From: Rubrivivax sp.
Lineage (GTDB): Bacteria > Pseudomonadota > Gammaproteobacteria > Burkholderiales > Burkholderiaceae_C
Assembly: GCA_020248915.1 (NCBI GenBank)
Contig: JADCGP010000005.1
Coordinates: 1-64,000, forward strand
Reading direction: 5' to 3'
DNA length: 64,000 nt
Below are positions 54,576 through 62,355 of this stretch, piece after piece (position 1 is the first letter of the stretch; every line of letters begins with the position of its first letter). A program made the position numbers and the translations under genes. The notes under the pieces were generated by a model, which was not told the origin of the DNA, made no database searches, and saw only the letters and a list, made by a program, of their open reading frames with translations.

Positions 54576-55174
54576 GCGCCGCCAGGGCGGCAGCGCCGGT
54601 TGCCCACCGATGCACGAGCAGACGCTGCAGGAACCGTGGCGCGATTGCCCTGGACTGCCGATCCGCGACGGCGTGACACCCGCTGCGCGGGCGCCTCGCC
54701 GGGCTCAGGCCGGCAGCGTTGGCGCGTGCGCCGGGGCTTGCGCCGTCCGACCGCACGCCCGGCCCGGCCGCGCGTCGCGCGGGGCGGGTTCGGGTGCGCC
54801 CGGGCCGCGGGCCGCGCCGGCGGGGAGCCGGGGCCTGGCGGTGGTGGGCGTGGGCGTCTGGGTCATGGGGTTCGGCCGCTCGGCGCGGGCGACAGACCGG
54901 TGCTCGCACCGCTCTGCCGCCGTGTATCGGTTCGGGGCCTCGACGATCGAGGCGGGGTTCCAGCTGCAACTGACTCTGCCGCCGTGGGCCGTGCTCCCGC
55001 CGGGTCCATCGGTGACCCCGGCCTGTCGCATCGCCCGCGGCGTTGCATCACCCGGCCCCGGCGCCCACCGGCCGCGCCCATCGCGCGACCCGGGCCGCAC
55101 CGGCGGCCGTCTCCAGTCTCGCATCCGCAGTGCCCGGCTTAAACTCGGAAGAATCAAGCACTTGCGGTGCAAAC
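54576..55174. other. rne-rluC divergent region (long rne leader)
   Basis: About 600 nt without a supported gene. Frames here are GC-biased shadows with no recognisable protein. If the minus-strand TATAAT at 55187-55192 is the rne promoter, almost all of this region is the rne 5' leader (about 620 nt). In E. coli the rne leader is also long (about 360 nt) and mediates autoregulation. TAAACT near 55139-55144 on the plus strand might contribute to rluC expression, weakly supported. Confidence 0.45.
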
Positions 55175-56173
55175 GTGGAGCGTCGGATTATAGGCACGGG
55201 TGCCGCGCCGGCGCCGACGGGGGTGCGGCGGCTGGTGGTCGACGAGCACTCGGCAGGGCAGCGCCTGGACAACTTCCTGCTGCGCGAGCTCAAGGGCGTG
55301 CCCAAGGCGCTCGTCTATCGGGTCATCCGTTCCGGCGAGGTGCGCCTGAACAAGGGCCGCGCCGCGGCCGACACCCGCGTGGCCAGTGGCGACGAAGTGC
55401 GTGTGCCGCCGGTGCGGTTGCCGGCGCGTCCCGCACCGGCCGCGGTGCCGGCGCGCGAGTTCCCGCTGCTGTACGAGGACGACCACCTGCTGGCGATCGA
55501 CAAGCCGGCCGGCGTTGCCGTGCACGGCGGCAGCGGCGTCGCGCACGGCGTGATCGAGCAGCTGCGCCGCGCGCGGCCCGGCGCGCGCTTCCTCGAGCTG
55601 GTGCACCGGCTCGACAAGGAGACCTCCGGCGTGCTGCTGCTGGCCAAGCGGCGCAGCGCGCTCACCGCGCTGCAGGAGCAGTTCCGCCAGCGCGGGCCGC
55701 ACAAGGTCTACGCGGCACTGGTGTTCGGCGACTGGCCCGAGCGGCTGGTGCGAATCGACGAGCCGCTGCTGCGCACGCTGGACGCCTCCGGCGTGCGCCA
55801 CGTGCGCGTGGTCACGCCCGAGCACGCCGAGGCGCGCCGCTCGATCACGCTGGTGCGGGTGGTGCGGCGCGACGCGCCGGCCGGCACGCCGGTCACGCTG
55901 CTGGACGTGACGATCCGCACCGGCCGCACGCACCAGATCCGGGTGCACCTGGCGCACGCCGGGCATCCGGTGGTGGGCGATCCGAAGTACGGCGACTTCG
56001 CGCGCAACCGGGCGTTCGAGCGCGCGACACGCTTCGAGCGCATGTTCCTGCACGCGCGCGAGCTGTCCTTCGACCACCCGGCCGGCGGCGCGCGCATCAC
56101 CCTGGCTGCGCCGCTGCCGGCCGACTGCGCGACACTGCTGGCGGCGGCGCCGAGCCCGCCGCCCCGACCATGA
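55175..56173 (+). CDS. rluC: 23S rRNA pseudouridine synthase RluC
   Basis: 332 residues from GTG 55175; GTG 55223 is an alternative that would leave the rne promoter outside the gene. An S4 RNA-binding domain is at about 20-75 (AGQRLDNFLLRELKGVPKAL, VYRVIRSGEVRLNKGRA). The catalytic domain has VHRLDKETSGVLLLAKR with the nucleophilic Asp, PHKVYAALVFGDWP and GRTHQIRVHLAHAGHPVVGD. It modifies U955/U2504/U2580-type sites in 23S rRNA. The rne-rluC divergent pair is conserved. Its stop overlaps the HAD gene (ATGA). Confidence 0.93.
   Translation: MERRIIGTGAAPAPTGVRRLVVDEHSAGQRLDNFLLRELKGVPKALVYRVIRSGEVRLNKGRAAADTRVASGDEVRVPPVRLPARPAPAAVPAREFPLLYEDDHLLAIDKPAGVAVHGGSGVAHGVIEQLRRARPGARFLELVHRLDKETSGVLLLAKRRSALTALQEQFRQRGPHKVYAALVFGDWPERLVRIDEPLLRTLDASGVRHVRVVTPEHAEARRSITLVRVVRRDAPAGTPVTLLDVTIRTGRTHQIRVHLAHAGHPVVGDPKYGDFARNRAFERATRFERMFLHARELSFDHPAGGARITLAAPLPADCATLLAAAPSPPPRP
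55187..55192 (-). promoter_or_regulatory. TATAAT -10 element of the probable rne promoter
   Basis: The minus strand reads TGCCTATAATCCGACG, a perfect -10 with TG slightly upstream. No good -35 is visible in the GC-rich DNA upstream. It is positioned in the first codons of rluC as annotated here, and is the only consensus -10 in the whole divergent region. Confidence 0.55.
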
Positions 56174-56835
56174 ACCCGCCACCGCTGCGCTTCGACCTCA
56201 TCGCCTTCGACTGGGACGGCACGCTGTTCGACAGCACCGGCCTGATCGTGCAGTGCATCCAGCAGGCCTGTCGCGACTGCGGCGTCGCGGTGCCGGCGCG
56301 CGAGCAGGCGGCGTACGTCATCGGCCTGGGCCTGCAGGACGCGCTGCGGCACGCCGCGCCGGAGCTCGACCCGGCGCGGTACCGCGAGCTGGGCATGCGC
56401 TACCGCGAGCACTACCTCGAGCGCCAGCACGAACTGGTGCTGTTCGAGGGCACGCTGGAGATGCTGCGCGACCTGCAGGCGCGCCGCCACCGGCTGGCGG
56501 TGGCCACGGGCAAGAGCCGGCGCGGCCTCGACGAGGCGCTCGCGCACGTGCAGCTGGCGGGCGTCTTCGACGGCAGCCGCACCGCCGACGAGACCGCGGG
56601 CAAGCCCCACCCGCGGATGCTGCACGAGCTGATGCAGGAGTTCGGCGTCGAGCCCGACCGCGTGCTGATGGTGGGCGACACGACACACGACCTGCAGCTC
56701 GCGGTCAATGCCGGCGTCGCGCGGGTGGGCGTGTCGTTCGGCGCTCATGACCATGCGGCGTTCGAGCCTTTCGGGCCGCTGTTCGTCGCCCACAGCACGG
56801 CCGAGCTGCACCGCTGGCTGCTGGAGCACGCGTGA
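56170..56835 (+). CDS. HAD-family phosphatase (phosphoglycolate phosphatase-like)
   Basis: 221 residues. Motif I is FDWDGTLFDST with nucleophilic Asp; motif II lies in LAVATGKSRRGL; motif III contains the Lys of AGKPHPRMLHEL; motif IV is MVGDTTHDLQLAVNAG. A cap domain between motif I and II makes it a class C1 HAD like Gph. Its substrate is probably a small phosphorylated metabolite. It is ATGA-coupled to rluC and GTGA-coupled to the Rieske gene, a conserved Burkholderiales order. Confidence 0.9.
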   Translation: MNPPPLRFDLIAFDWDGTLFDSTGLIVQCIQQACRDCGVAVPAREQAAYVIGLGLQDALRHAAPELDPARYRELGMRYREHYLERQHELVLFEGTLEMLRDLQARRHRLAVATGKSRRGLDEALAHVQLAGVFDGSRTADETAGKPHPRMLHELMQEFGVEPDRVLMVGDTTHDLQLAVNAGVARVGVSFGAHDHAAFEPFGPLFVAHSTAELHRWLLEHA

Positions 56836-57314
56836 GCAGCGCGCCCGGCGCCGGGCCGGCTCCGGCCCCCGAGCGCCTGTGCGCCAGCGCCGATCTGGCC
56901 GAGCGGGGGCGCGCCCACGTCTGGGACGTGCTGCAGTGGGGCCAGCCGGCCCGCGCCTTCGCGCTGCGCTTCGACGGGCGGGTGGTGGCCTACCTGAACC
57001 GCTGCGCCCACGTGCCGGTGGAGATGGACTGGAACCCTGGTGAGTTCCTCGACGCCGACCGGCGCTGGGTGCTGTGCTCGATCCACGGGGCGGCCTACGA
57101 GCCGGCCGACGGCCGCTGCGTGGGCGGCCCGTGCGGCAGGGGACGGCTGCAGGCGCTGGCAGTCGAGGAGCGCGACGGCGCGGTCTATTGGTATCCTTCT
57201 CCCGACATCCGGCCGCTGGCGTTCGACGAACCCGACGCCGGGGCTGGCGGCGGCAGCGGCGCCGACCCTGCCGACCCCGCCGATCCTCCCCTCTCTCCCG
57301 CCCCAACCCGATGA
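56832..57314 (+). CDS. Rieske [2Fe-2S] domain protein
   Basis: 160 residues from GTG 56832. The iron-sulfur ligands are CAH (Cys58, His60) and CSIH (Cys82, His85), separated by 21 residues, with ADGRCVGGPCGRGRL forming the third loop. There is no membrane anchor, so it resembles soluble ferredoxin-like Rieske proteins rather than the bc1 subunit. Residues after 130 are low-complexity (Ala/Gly/Pro/Asp). It is coupled to the HAD phosphatase (GTGA) and to sppA (ATGA). An electron-carrier role is plausible; partner unknown. Confidence 0.88.
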   Translation: MSSAPGAGPAPAPERLCASADLAERGRAHVWDVLQWGQPARAFALRFDGRVVAYLNRCAHVPVEMDWNPGEFLDADRRWVLCSIHGAAYEPADGRCVGGPCGRGRLQALAVEERDGAVYWYPSPDIRPLAFDEPDAGAGGGSGADPADPADPPLSPAPTR

Positions 57315-58339
57315 ACGACCTGCCTCCCCCGCCTTCGCCGTGGGCCGGTGGCGGCGGCAACCCGCCGCCACCGCCATCGACGCCGCCCTGGCCGACCTCC
57401 GGGTCCGCCGCGGCCCCGAGCGCCACGGAGAGCGCACTGGAGCTCGTCGCGCGCGAACTGCTCGCGCAGCAGCGCAGCGACCGGCGCTGGCGCATCTTCT
57501 TCCGACTGGCGTGGTTCGGCCTCGCACTGGCGATCTCCTGGGGCCTGTTCGCCCAGCACGGCGGGCCGACCGCGAGCGCGGCGCCGCACACCGCCCTGAT
57601 CGAGGTGCGCGGCGAGATCGCGCCCGACACCGACGCCAGTGCCGAGCTGCTGGTCGGTGCGCTGAAGCTGGCCTTCGAGGACCCGGGTGCGCAGGCCGTC
57701 GTGCTGCGCATCAACTCGCCCGGCGGCAGCCCGGTGCAGGCCGGCATCGTCAACGACGAGATCCGTCGCCTGAAGGCCAAGCACGGCAAGAAGGTGTACG
57801 CCGTCGTCGACGAGATCTGCGCCTCCGGCGCCTACTACATCGCAGTGGCCGCCGACGAGATCTACGTCGACAAGGCGAGCATGGTCGGCTCGATCGGGGT
57901 GCTCATCGACGGCTTCGGCTTCAGCGGCCTGATGGAGAAGATCGGCGTCGAGCGCAGGCTGCTGACCGCTGGCGCGAACAAGGGCATGCTCGACCCCTTC
58001 AGCCCGCAGGACGAGCGCCACCGCGCGCACGCGCAAGCGCTGATCGACCAGGTGCACCGGCAGTTCATCGACGTCGTGCGCAAGGGCCGCGGCGAGCGGC
58101 TGAAGGAGACGCCCGACACCTTCTCCGGCCTGTTCTGGAACGGCGAGGAGGCGGTGCGCCTCGGGCTCGCCGACAAGCTGGGCAACGTCGACCTCGTCGC
58201 GCGCGAGGTCGTCAAGGCCGAGAAGATCATCGACTACACGCCGCACGAGAACGTCGCCGAGCGGCTGGCCAAGCGCTTCGGGGCCGCGGTCGGGCAGGGT
58301 GCGGTGCGCGCGCTGCGCGAGACCGCGCCGCTGCGCTGA
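57311..58339 (+). CDS. sppA: signal peptide peptidase SppA (short form)
   Basis: 342 residues, S49 family, the short single-domain form like B. subtilis SppA. The nucleophile Ser172 is in EICASGAYYIA; the general base is probably Lys224 in GANKGMLDPF, 52 residues later as in the Bacillus enzyme. One membrane anchor, FRLAWFGLALAISWGLFA, is at about 63-80; the first 40 residues are Pro/Gly-rich cytosolic. GSIGVLIDGFGFSGLM and ETPDTFSGLFWNGEEAVRLGLAD complete the family pattern. It degrades released signal peptides. ATGA overlap with the Rieske gene. Confidence 0.94.
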   Translation: MNDLPPPPSPWAGGGGNPPPPPSTPPWPTSGSAAAPSATESALELVARELLAQQRSDRRWRIFFRLAWFGLALAISWGLFAQHGGPTASAAPHTALIEVRGEIAPDTDASAELLVGALKLAFEDPGAQAVVLRINSPGGSPVQAGIVNDEIRRLKAKHGKKVYAVVDEICASGAYYIAVAADEIYVDKASMVGSIGVLIDGFGFSGLMEKIGVERRLLTAGANKGMLDPFSPQDERHRAHAQALIDQVHRQFIDVVRKGRGERLKETPDTFSGLFWNGEEAVRLGLADKLGNVDLVAREVVKAEKIIDYTPHENVAERLAKRFGAAVGQGAVRALRETAPLR

Positions 58340-58482
58340 GCACCGTGGGCGAGCCGAAGGTGCCCGCGATCGCTGCGTCGGCCGCGGCGTGCGTGCCCGG
58401 TGGTCCGCCCCCCGGTGCCCGGCGGCCCGGACGGCCGCGCGCCGCCCCCTCGGCGGTGGCCTGAGCGCGCGCGGGCGGTCGC

Positions 58483-59373
58483 ATGCACGTCCCCCTCGCG
58501 GAGCGACTGGCCGTCGCCGCGCAGCACCTGCTGCCGCAGCACCTGCTGACCGCGGCCGCGGGCCGGCTGGCCGGAGCGCGGGGCGGCGCCGCGACGACGG
58601 CGGTGATCCGCTGGTTCATCGGCCGCTACGGGGTCGACATGGCCGAGGCGGCCACGCCCGACCCGGCCGCCTACCCGACCTTCAACGAGTTCTTCACCCG
58701 CGCGTTGCGTCCCGGAGCGCGACCGCTGGCCGACGCCGAGCTGCTGTGCCCGGTGGACGGCGCGATCAGCCAGTTCGGCGCGATCGACGGCGACCGCATC
58801 ATCCAGGCCAAGGGCCGCGACTACACCACGGCCGCGCTGCTCGCCGGCGACACCGCGCTCGCGGCGCACTTCCAGGGCGGCCACTTCGCGACGCTCTACC
58901 TGAGCCCGCGCGACTATCACCGGGTGCACATGCCCTGCGACGGGCGACTGCTGCGGATGCTCCACGTGCCGGGCGCGCTCTTCTCGGTGAACCCGGCCAC
59001 TGCGCGCGGCGTCGACGGGCTGTTCGCGCGCAACGAGCGCGTGGTCGCCGTGTTCGACCATCCGCGCCTCGGGCCCTGGGCGCTGGTGCTGGTGGGCGCG
59101 ACGATCGTCGGCAGCATGGCCACCGTCTGGCATGGCACCGTGAACCCGCCGCGCACGGGTGCACTGCGGCAGTGGGACTACGGCGGGCAAGGGCTGCAGT
59201 TGCGCCAGGGCGACGAGATGGGCCGCTTCCAGCTCGGCAGCACCGTGGTGCTGCTGTTCGCGCCCGGCCAGGGCACGCTGCAGTGGAGCCCGCGCTGGGC
59301 GCCCGGCGCCCCGGTGCGCATGGGCGAGGCGATGGCGGCCTGGGACCGCCCGCCGCGGGGCGCGCCGGATTGA
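58483..59373 (+). CDS. psd: phosphatidylserine decarboxylase proenzyme
   Basis: 296 residues; type I Psd. The self-cleavage/pyruvoyl motif is FQLGSTVVLLFAPG, with Ser253 as the residue that becomes the pyruvoyl group; the catalytic His is in SPRDYHRVHMP; YPTFNEFFTRALRPGARP and CPVDGAISQFGAI are other family blocks. It makes phosphatidylethanolamine at the inner membrane, the donor used by EptA, encoded further right. ATG 58483 follows a 143-nt gap after sppA; that gap is GC-rich and shows no clear promoter. TTGA overlap with the transporter gene. Confidence 0.96.
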   Translation: MHVPLAERLAVAAQHLLPQHLLTAAAGRLAGARGGAATTAVIRWFIGRYGVDMAEAATPDPAAYPTFNEFFTRALRPGARPLADAELLCPVDGAISQFGAIDGDRIIQAKGRDYTTAALLAGDTALAAHFQGGHFATLYLSPRDYHRVHMPCDGRLLRMLHVPGALFSVNPATARGVDGLFARNERVVAVFDHPRLGPWALVLVGATIVGSMATVWHGTVNPPRTGALRQWDYGGQGLQLRQGDEMGRFQLGSTVVLLFAPGQGTLQWSPRWAPGAPVRMGEAMAAWDRPPRGAPD

Positions 59374-60260
59374 ACCGGCCCCACTGGGCCACCGCGCTGC
59401 TGTTCGTCGTTCCCGCGCTGTGGTCGTCCAACTACGTGATCGCGCGGCTGGCCGACGGGGTCGTGCACCCGCATGCGCTCGCCTTCGGCCGCTGGGCGCT
59501 GGCGCTCGCGCTGCTGCTGCCCTTCGTCGGGGCTGAACTGTGGCGGTGCCGGGCGGCACTGGCGGCCGAGCGCGGGCAGCTGCTGGTGCTCGGCGCGCTC
59601 GGCATGTGGATCTGCGGTGCCTGGGTCTATCTCGGCGGGCGCTCGACCAGCGCCACCAACATCGCGCTCATATACGCGGTGACGCCGGTGGCCATCGCGG
59701 TGGCGGGTGTCAAGCTGCTGCACGAGCGCATGAGCGGTGCGCAGCGCGTCGCCGTGGCCGGCGCGCTGGCCGGGGTGCTGTTCATCGTCGCGCGCGGCGA
59801 GCCGGGCACGCTGCTGGCGCTGCGGCTGCTGCCCGGGGACGGCTGGATCCTCGCCGCCGCGGCGTCGTGGACGGCTTACTCGGTGCTGCTCAAGCGCTGG
59901 CCGTCGGCGCTGTCGCCGGCGGCGCGGCTGGCTGCCACCGCGGCCGGCGGGCTGCTCGTGCTGCTGCCGTTCACGGTGCACGAGGCGCTGGTGCAGCCCG
60001 CGCTGCCCTGGACCGGGCGCGCGCTGATGCTCGTCGCGCTGGCCGCCGTCCTGCCCGGCGTGCTGAGCTACGGGGCGTACGCGCTGCTGCAGCGCGAGCT
60101 GGGCGCGGCGCGCACCGCGCTGCTGCTGTACCTGGCGCCGGTGTACGGCGGCGCGATGGCCTGGTGGATCCTGGGCGAGCGGCCCGGCTGGTACCACGTG
60201 GTCGGCGCGCTGCTGATCCTGCCGAGCATCTGGCTGGCGACGCGACCGGCGCCGCGCTGA
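59370..60260 (+). CDS. EamA/DMT-family transporter
   Basis: 296 residues from TTG 59370, which overlaps the psd stop (TTGA). Ten hydrophobic segments in two EamA repeats: the first starts ALLFVVPALWSSNYVIARLA and has GWIL-type helix ends; the second starts WILAAAASWTAYSVLLKRW and ends GGAMAWWILGERPGWYHVVG, with the typical GE in the ninth helix. It is probably a drug/metabolite exporter or permease; its substrate cannot be predicted. It is convergent with the histidine-kinase gene (stops adjacent at 60260/60261). Confidence 0.88.
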   Translation: MNRPHWATALLFVVPALWSSNYVIARLADGVVHPHALAFGRWALALALLLPFVGAELWRCRAALAAERGQLLVLGALGMWICGAWVYLGGRSTSATNIALIYAVTPVAIAVAGVKLLHERMSGAQRVAVAGALAGVLFIVARGEPGTLLALRLLPGDGWILAAAASWTAYSVLLKRWPSALSPAARLAATAAGGLLVLLPFTVHEALVQPALPWTGRALMLVALAAVLPGVLSYGAYALLQRELGAARTALLLYLAPVYGGAMAWWILGERPGWYHVVGALLILPSIWLATRPAPR

Positions 60261-61604
60261 TCAGATCGCGTCCGCCCGCTCGGGTGCGAGCTGGAGGTCG
60301 ACTGCGAAGCCTGCCGTGACCACCGGCAGCACGACGCGGCCGCCGTGCGCCCGCGCGACGCGGTCGGCCAGCATCAGCCCGAGCCCGGTGCGCGCCTGCT
60401 CGTGCGGTGCGTCGAGCTCCTGCTCGTCCAGTGCCCGCTGCATGGCCTCGCGCCGCGCGGGGTCGACGCCGGGGCCGTCGTCGTCGATGCGCAGCCGGTG
60501 CGGGCCCAGGCGCCGCAGACGCACGCGCCGTGCGCCGTGGCGGGTGGCGTTGTCGAGCAGGTTGGCCAGCGCGGCGCTGAGCAGGTCGGCGTCGGCCTCG
60601 ATCGTGCCGTCCGAGTCGTCGGGATCGACTTCGACCTCGAGTCCGGCCACCGGCAGGCGCTGCACCAGCGCAGCCAGCTCGTGGCGGCCGCGCTGCAGCT
60701 CGCCTTCGCTGCGGAACAGGCCGATCAGCGCGTCGACCACGCTGCGCAGGCGAGCGGCCGCGGCGCGCGCGCGCTCCAGGCGCGGTCGCAGCTCGGGCGG
60801 GGCCTCGCGCCCGGCCACCGCGAGCTGGGCATCGATGCCGGCCAGCGGCGTGCGCAGCGCGTGCGCCGCATGCGCCGACCAGGCGCGCTCGCGCGCGACC
60901 CGCTGCTCCAGCCGCAGCGTCAATGCGCTCAGCGCGCGGTGCATCGGCACCAGCTCCGCGCGCGTGGGCGGCGCCAGCGACGCCGCGTTCTCGGGCTCGC
61001 TGGTGGCCAGCCGGGCCGACCACGTCTGCAGCGGCTCGAGCTCGCTGCGCACGGCCCCGCGCAGCGCCAGCAGGCCGAGCAGCGCCACCGCGAAGGTGCC
61101 CAGCAGGGCTGCCAGCGTGACCTCGGCGCGCGCCTCGCTGCGCTCGACCAGGGTCTGGGCCACGTACAGCGTGCGGCCCGCGCCAGCCGACGCACCACCG
61201 CCTGCCGGGTCGGGGGCGCCGAGCGTGACCCCGAGCACGCGCCACGTGCCGACGACCGCGAAGCCGGCCTGCGGGGTGGCGCGCCACGGCCGGTCCGGAG
61301 CGGCCGCCGAGCGCAGCAGCAGCCGGCCGTCGTCGGCCACCAGCTGCCAGGCGAACCCGGGGCCGTCCGCAGGGGCGCCGACGGCGGCCAGCGGCGGTGG
61401 CGCGACAGCCGGCGCGTCGGTGACGGCGGGCAGCAGCGCGGCGAGCGCGACGGCGGCCGAACCGAGCGTCTCGTCGAGCAGTTCGTCGACCTCGTGGCGC
61501 GCCGCCAGCGTGACCGCCACCGCGATGGCGGTGCTGCCGAGCAGGGACCACAGCAGCAGCGCGCCGCCCAGGCGCGACCGGATCGAGGGCAGCGGCCCGT
61601 TCAC
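60261..61604 (-). CDS. sensor histidine kinase (PmrB/QseC-like)
   Basis: 447 residues from GTG 61604, overlapping the response-regulator stop (GTGA). The first membrane span is LGGALLLWSLLGSTAIAVAV (about 12-32); a periplasmic region of about 120 residues follows (FAWQLVADDGRLLLRSAA), then a second span (TLAALLGTFAVALLGLLALR). The H-box is SAHAAHALRTPLAGID; N-box LSAALANLLDNATRHGARR; G boxes IDDDGPGVDP and ARTGLGLMLADRVARAHGG. It should phosphorylate the neighbouring OmpR-type regulator. No acidic metal-binding cluster typical of Salmonella PmrB stands out in the periplasmic loop, so the signal may differ. Confidence 0.92.
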   Translation of the reverse strand: MNGPLPSIRSRLGGALLLWSLLGSTAIAVAVTLAARHEVDELLDETLGSAAVALAALLPAVTDAPAVAPPPLAAVGAPADGPGFAWQLVADDGRLLLRSAAAPDRPWRATPQAGFAVVGTWRVLGVTLGAPDPAGGGASAGAGRTLYVAQTLVERSEARAEVTLAALLGTFAVALLGLLALRGAVRSELEPLQTWSARLATSEPENAASLAPPTRAELVPMHRALSALTLRLEQRVARERAWSAHAAHALRTPLAGIDAQLAVAGREAPPELRPRLERARAAAARLRSVVDALIGLFRSEGELQRGRHELAALVQRLPVAGLEVEVDPDDSDGTIEADADLLSAALANLLDNATRHGARRVRLRRLGPHRLRIDDDGPGVDPARREAMQRALDEQELDAPHEQARTGLGLMLADRVARAHGGRVVLPVVTAGFAVDLQLAPERADAI

Positions 61605-62257
61605 GGCGCAGGCACCCGGTAGCCGAGCCCGCGCACCGTCTCGATCAGCGCGCGGCCGAGCTTGCGCCGCAGCGCCGACACGTGCACCTCGATCGCGTTG
61701 CTCGCCAGCTCGGCCTCGAAGCCGAGGACGAGCTTCTCGAGGTCGGGCTTGCCCACCACGCGCCCGGCGCGCAGCACCAGCGCCTCGAGCACTGCCCACT
61801 CGCGCGCGGTCAGCTCCACGGCGCGCCCGCCGACGGTCGCAGCGTGCGCGGCGAGGTCGATCTCCAGATCGCCCCAGCGCAGGCGCGAGGCGCTGCCCGC
61901 CGCGGCGCGGCGCGTGACTGCGCGCAGCCGGGCGGCCAACTCCTCCGGGGCGAAGGGCTTGACGAGATAGTCGTCGCCGCCGCTGTCCAGCCCGAGCACG
62001 CGCTCGTCGAGCCGGTCGCGCGCGGTGATGATCACGGCTGGCGTGGTGTCGCCGCGGCGTCGCCGGGCGCGCAGCCAGTCCAGGCCCGAGCCGTCGGGCA
62101 GGTTCCAGTCCACCACGAGCGCATCGTGCGGCTCGCCGCGCTGCGCCTCCGTCGCGCCGAGGGTGCGGCACCAGTCGACGACGTGGCCTTCGGCGCGCAG
62201 CCAGTCGCGCAGGCCCTCGCCGAGGATCTCGTCGTCTTCGAGCAGCAGCAGTCGCAT
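61601..62257 (-). CDS. OmpR-family response regulator (PmrA-like)
   Basis: 218 residues. Receiver domain: acidic pocket LLLEDDEILGEG, phosphoacceptor Asp50 in LVVDWNLPDGSG, and GGDDYLVKPFAPEELAARL. The C-terminal winged helix (about 125-218) has ELTAREWAVLEALVLRAGRVV and AIEVHVSALRRKLGR ending with RGLGYRV. Next to it is its kinase (GTGA overlap) and, divergent, an eptA-like gene across 98 nt. A PmrA-like function in regulating lipid A modification is a strong inference from this arrangement; members of this group vary in name (PmrA, QseB, BasR). Confidence 0.93.
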   Translation of the reverse strand: MRLLLLEDDEILGEGLRDWLRAEGHVVDWCRTLGATEAQRGEPHDALVVDWNLPDGSGLDWLRARRRRGDTTPAVIITARDRLDERVLGLDSGGDDYLVKPFAPEELAARLRAVTRRAAAGSASRLRWGDLEIDLAAHAATVGGRAVELTAREWAVLEALVLRAGRVVGKPDLEKLVLGFEAELASNAIEVHVSALRRKLGRALIETVRGLGYRVPAP

Positions 62258-62315
62258 GGGTCGCGCGGGCGTTCCGGTCCGGGCGCTACGGTAGCAGCGC
62301 CTGCGCGCCTGGCCA

Positions 62316-62332
62316 CTTCAGGCACCCTTCAG
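62316..62332. promoter_or_regulatory. PmrA-box-like direct repeat in the eptA/regulator gap
   Basis: CTTCAG (62316-62321), 5 nt, CTTCAG (62327-62332): a perfect hexamer repeat with 11-bp period. The known PmrA box is two CTTAA-like half-sites with the same 5-nt spacing. It lies 23 nt before the eptA-like ATG and 58 nt before the regulator ATG, so it could control either. Confidence 0.5.
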
Positions 62333-62355
62333 GCCGCCGGCGTCTGATCGGAGGC

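Noticed and set aside
52044..55142. 1032-codon plus-strand open frame opposite rne
   Set aside because: The minus strand encodes complete RNase E; the plus-strand translation is compositionally biased and has no recognisable motif.
58227..59559. Minus-strand open frames opposite psd
   Set aside because: Psd on the plus strand has the full LGST motif and catalytic blocks; the opposite frames have no domain.
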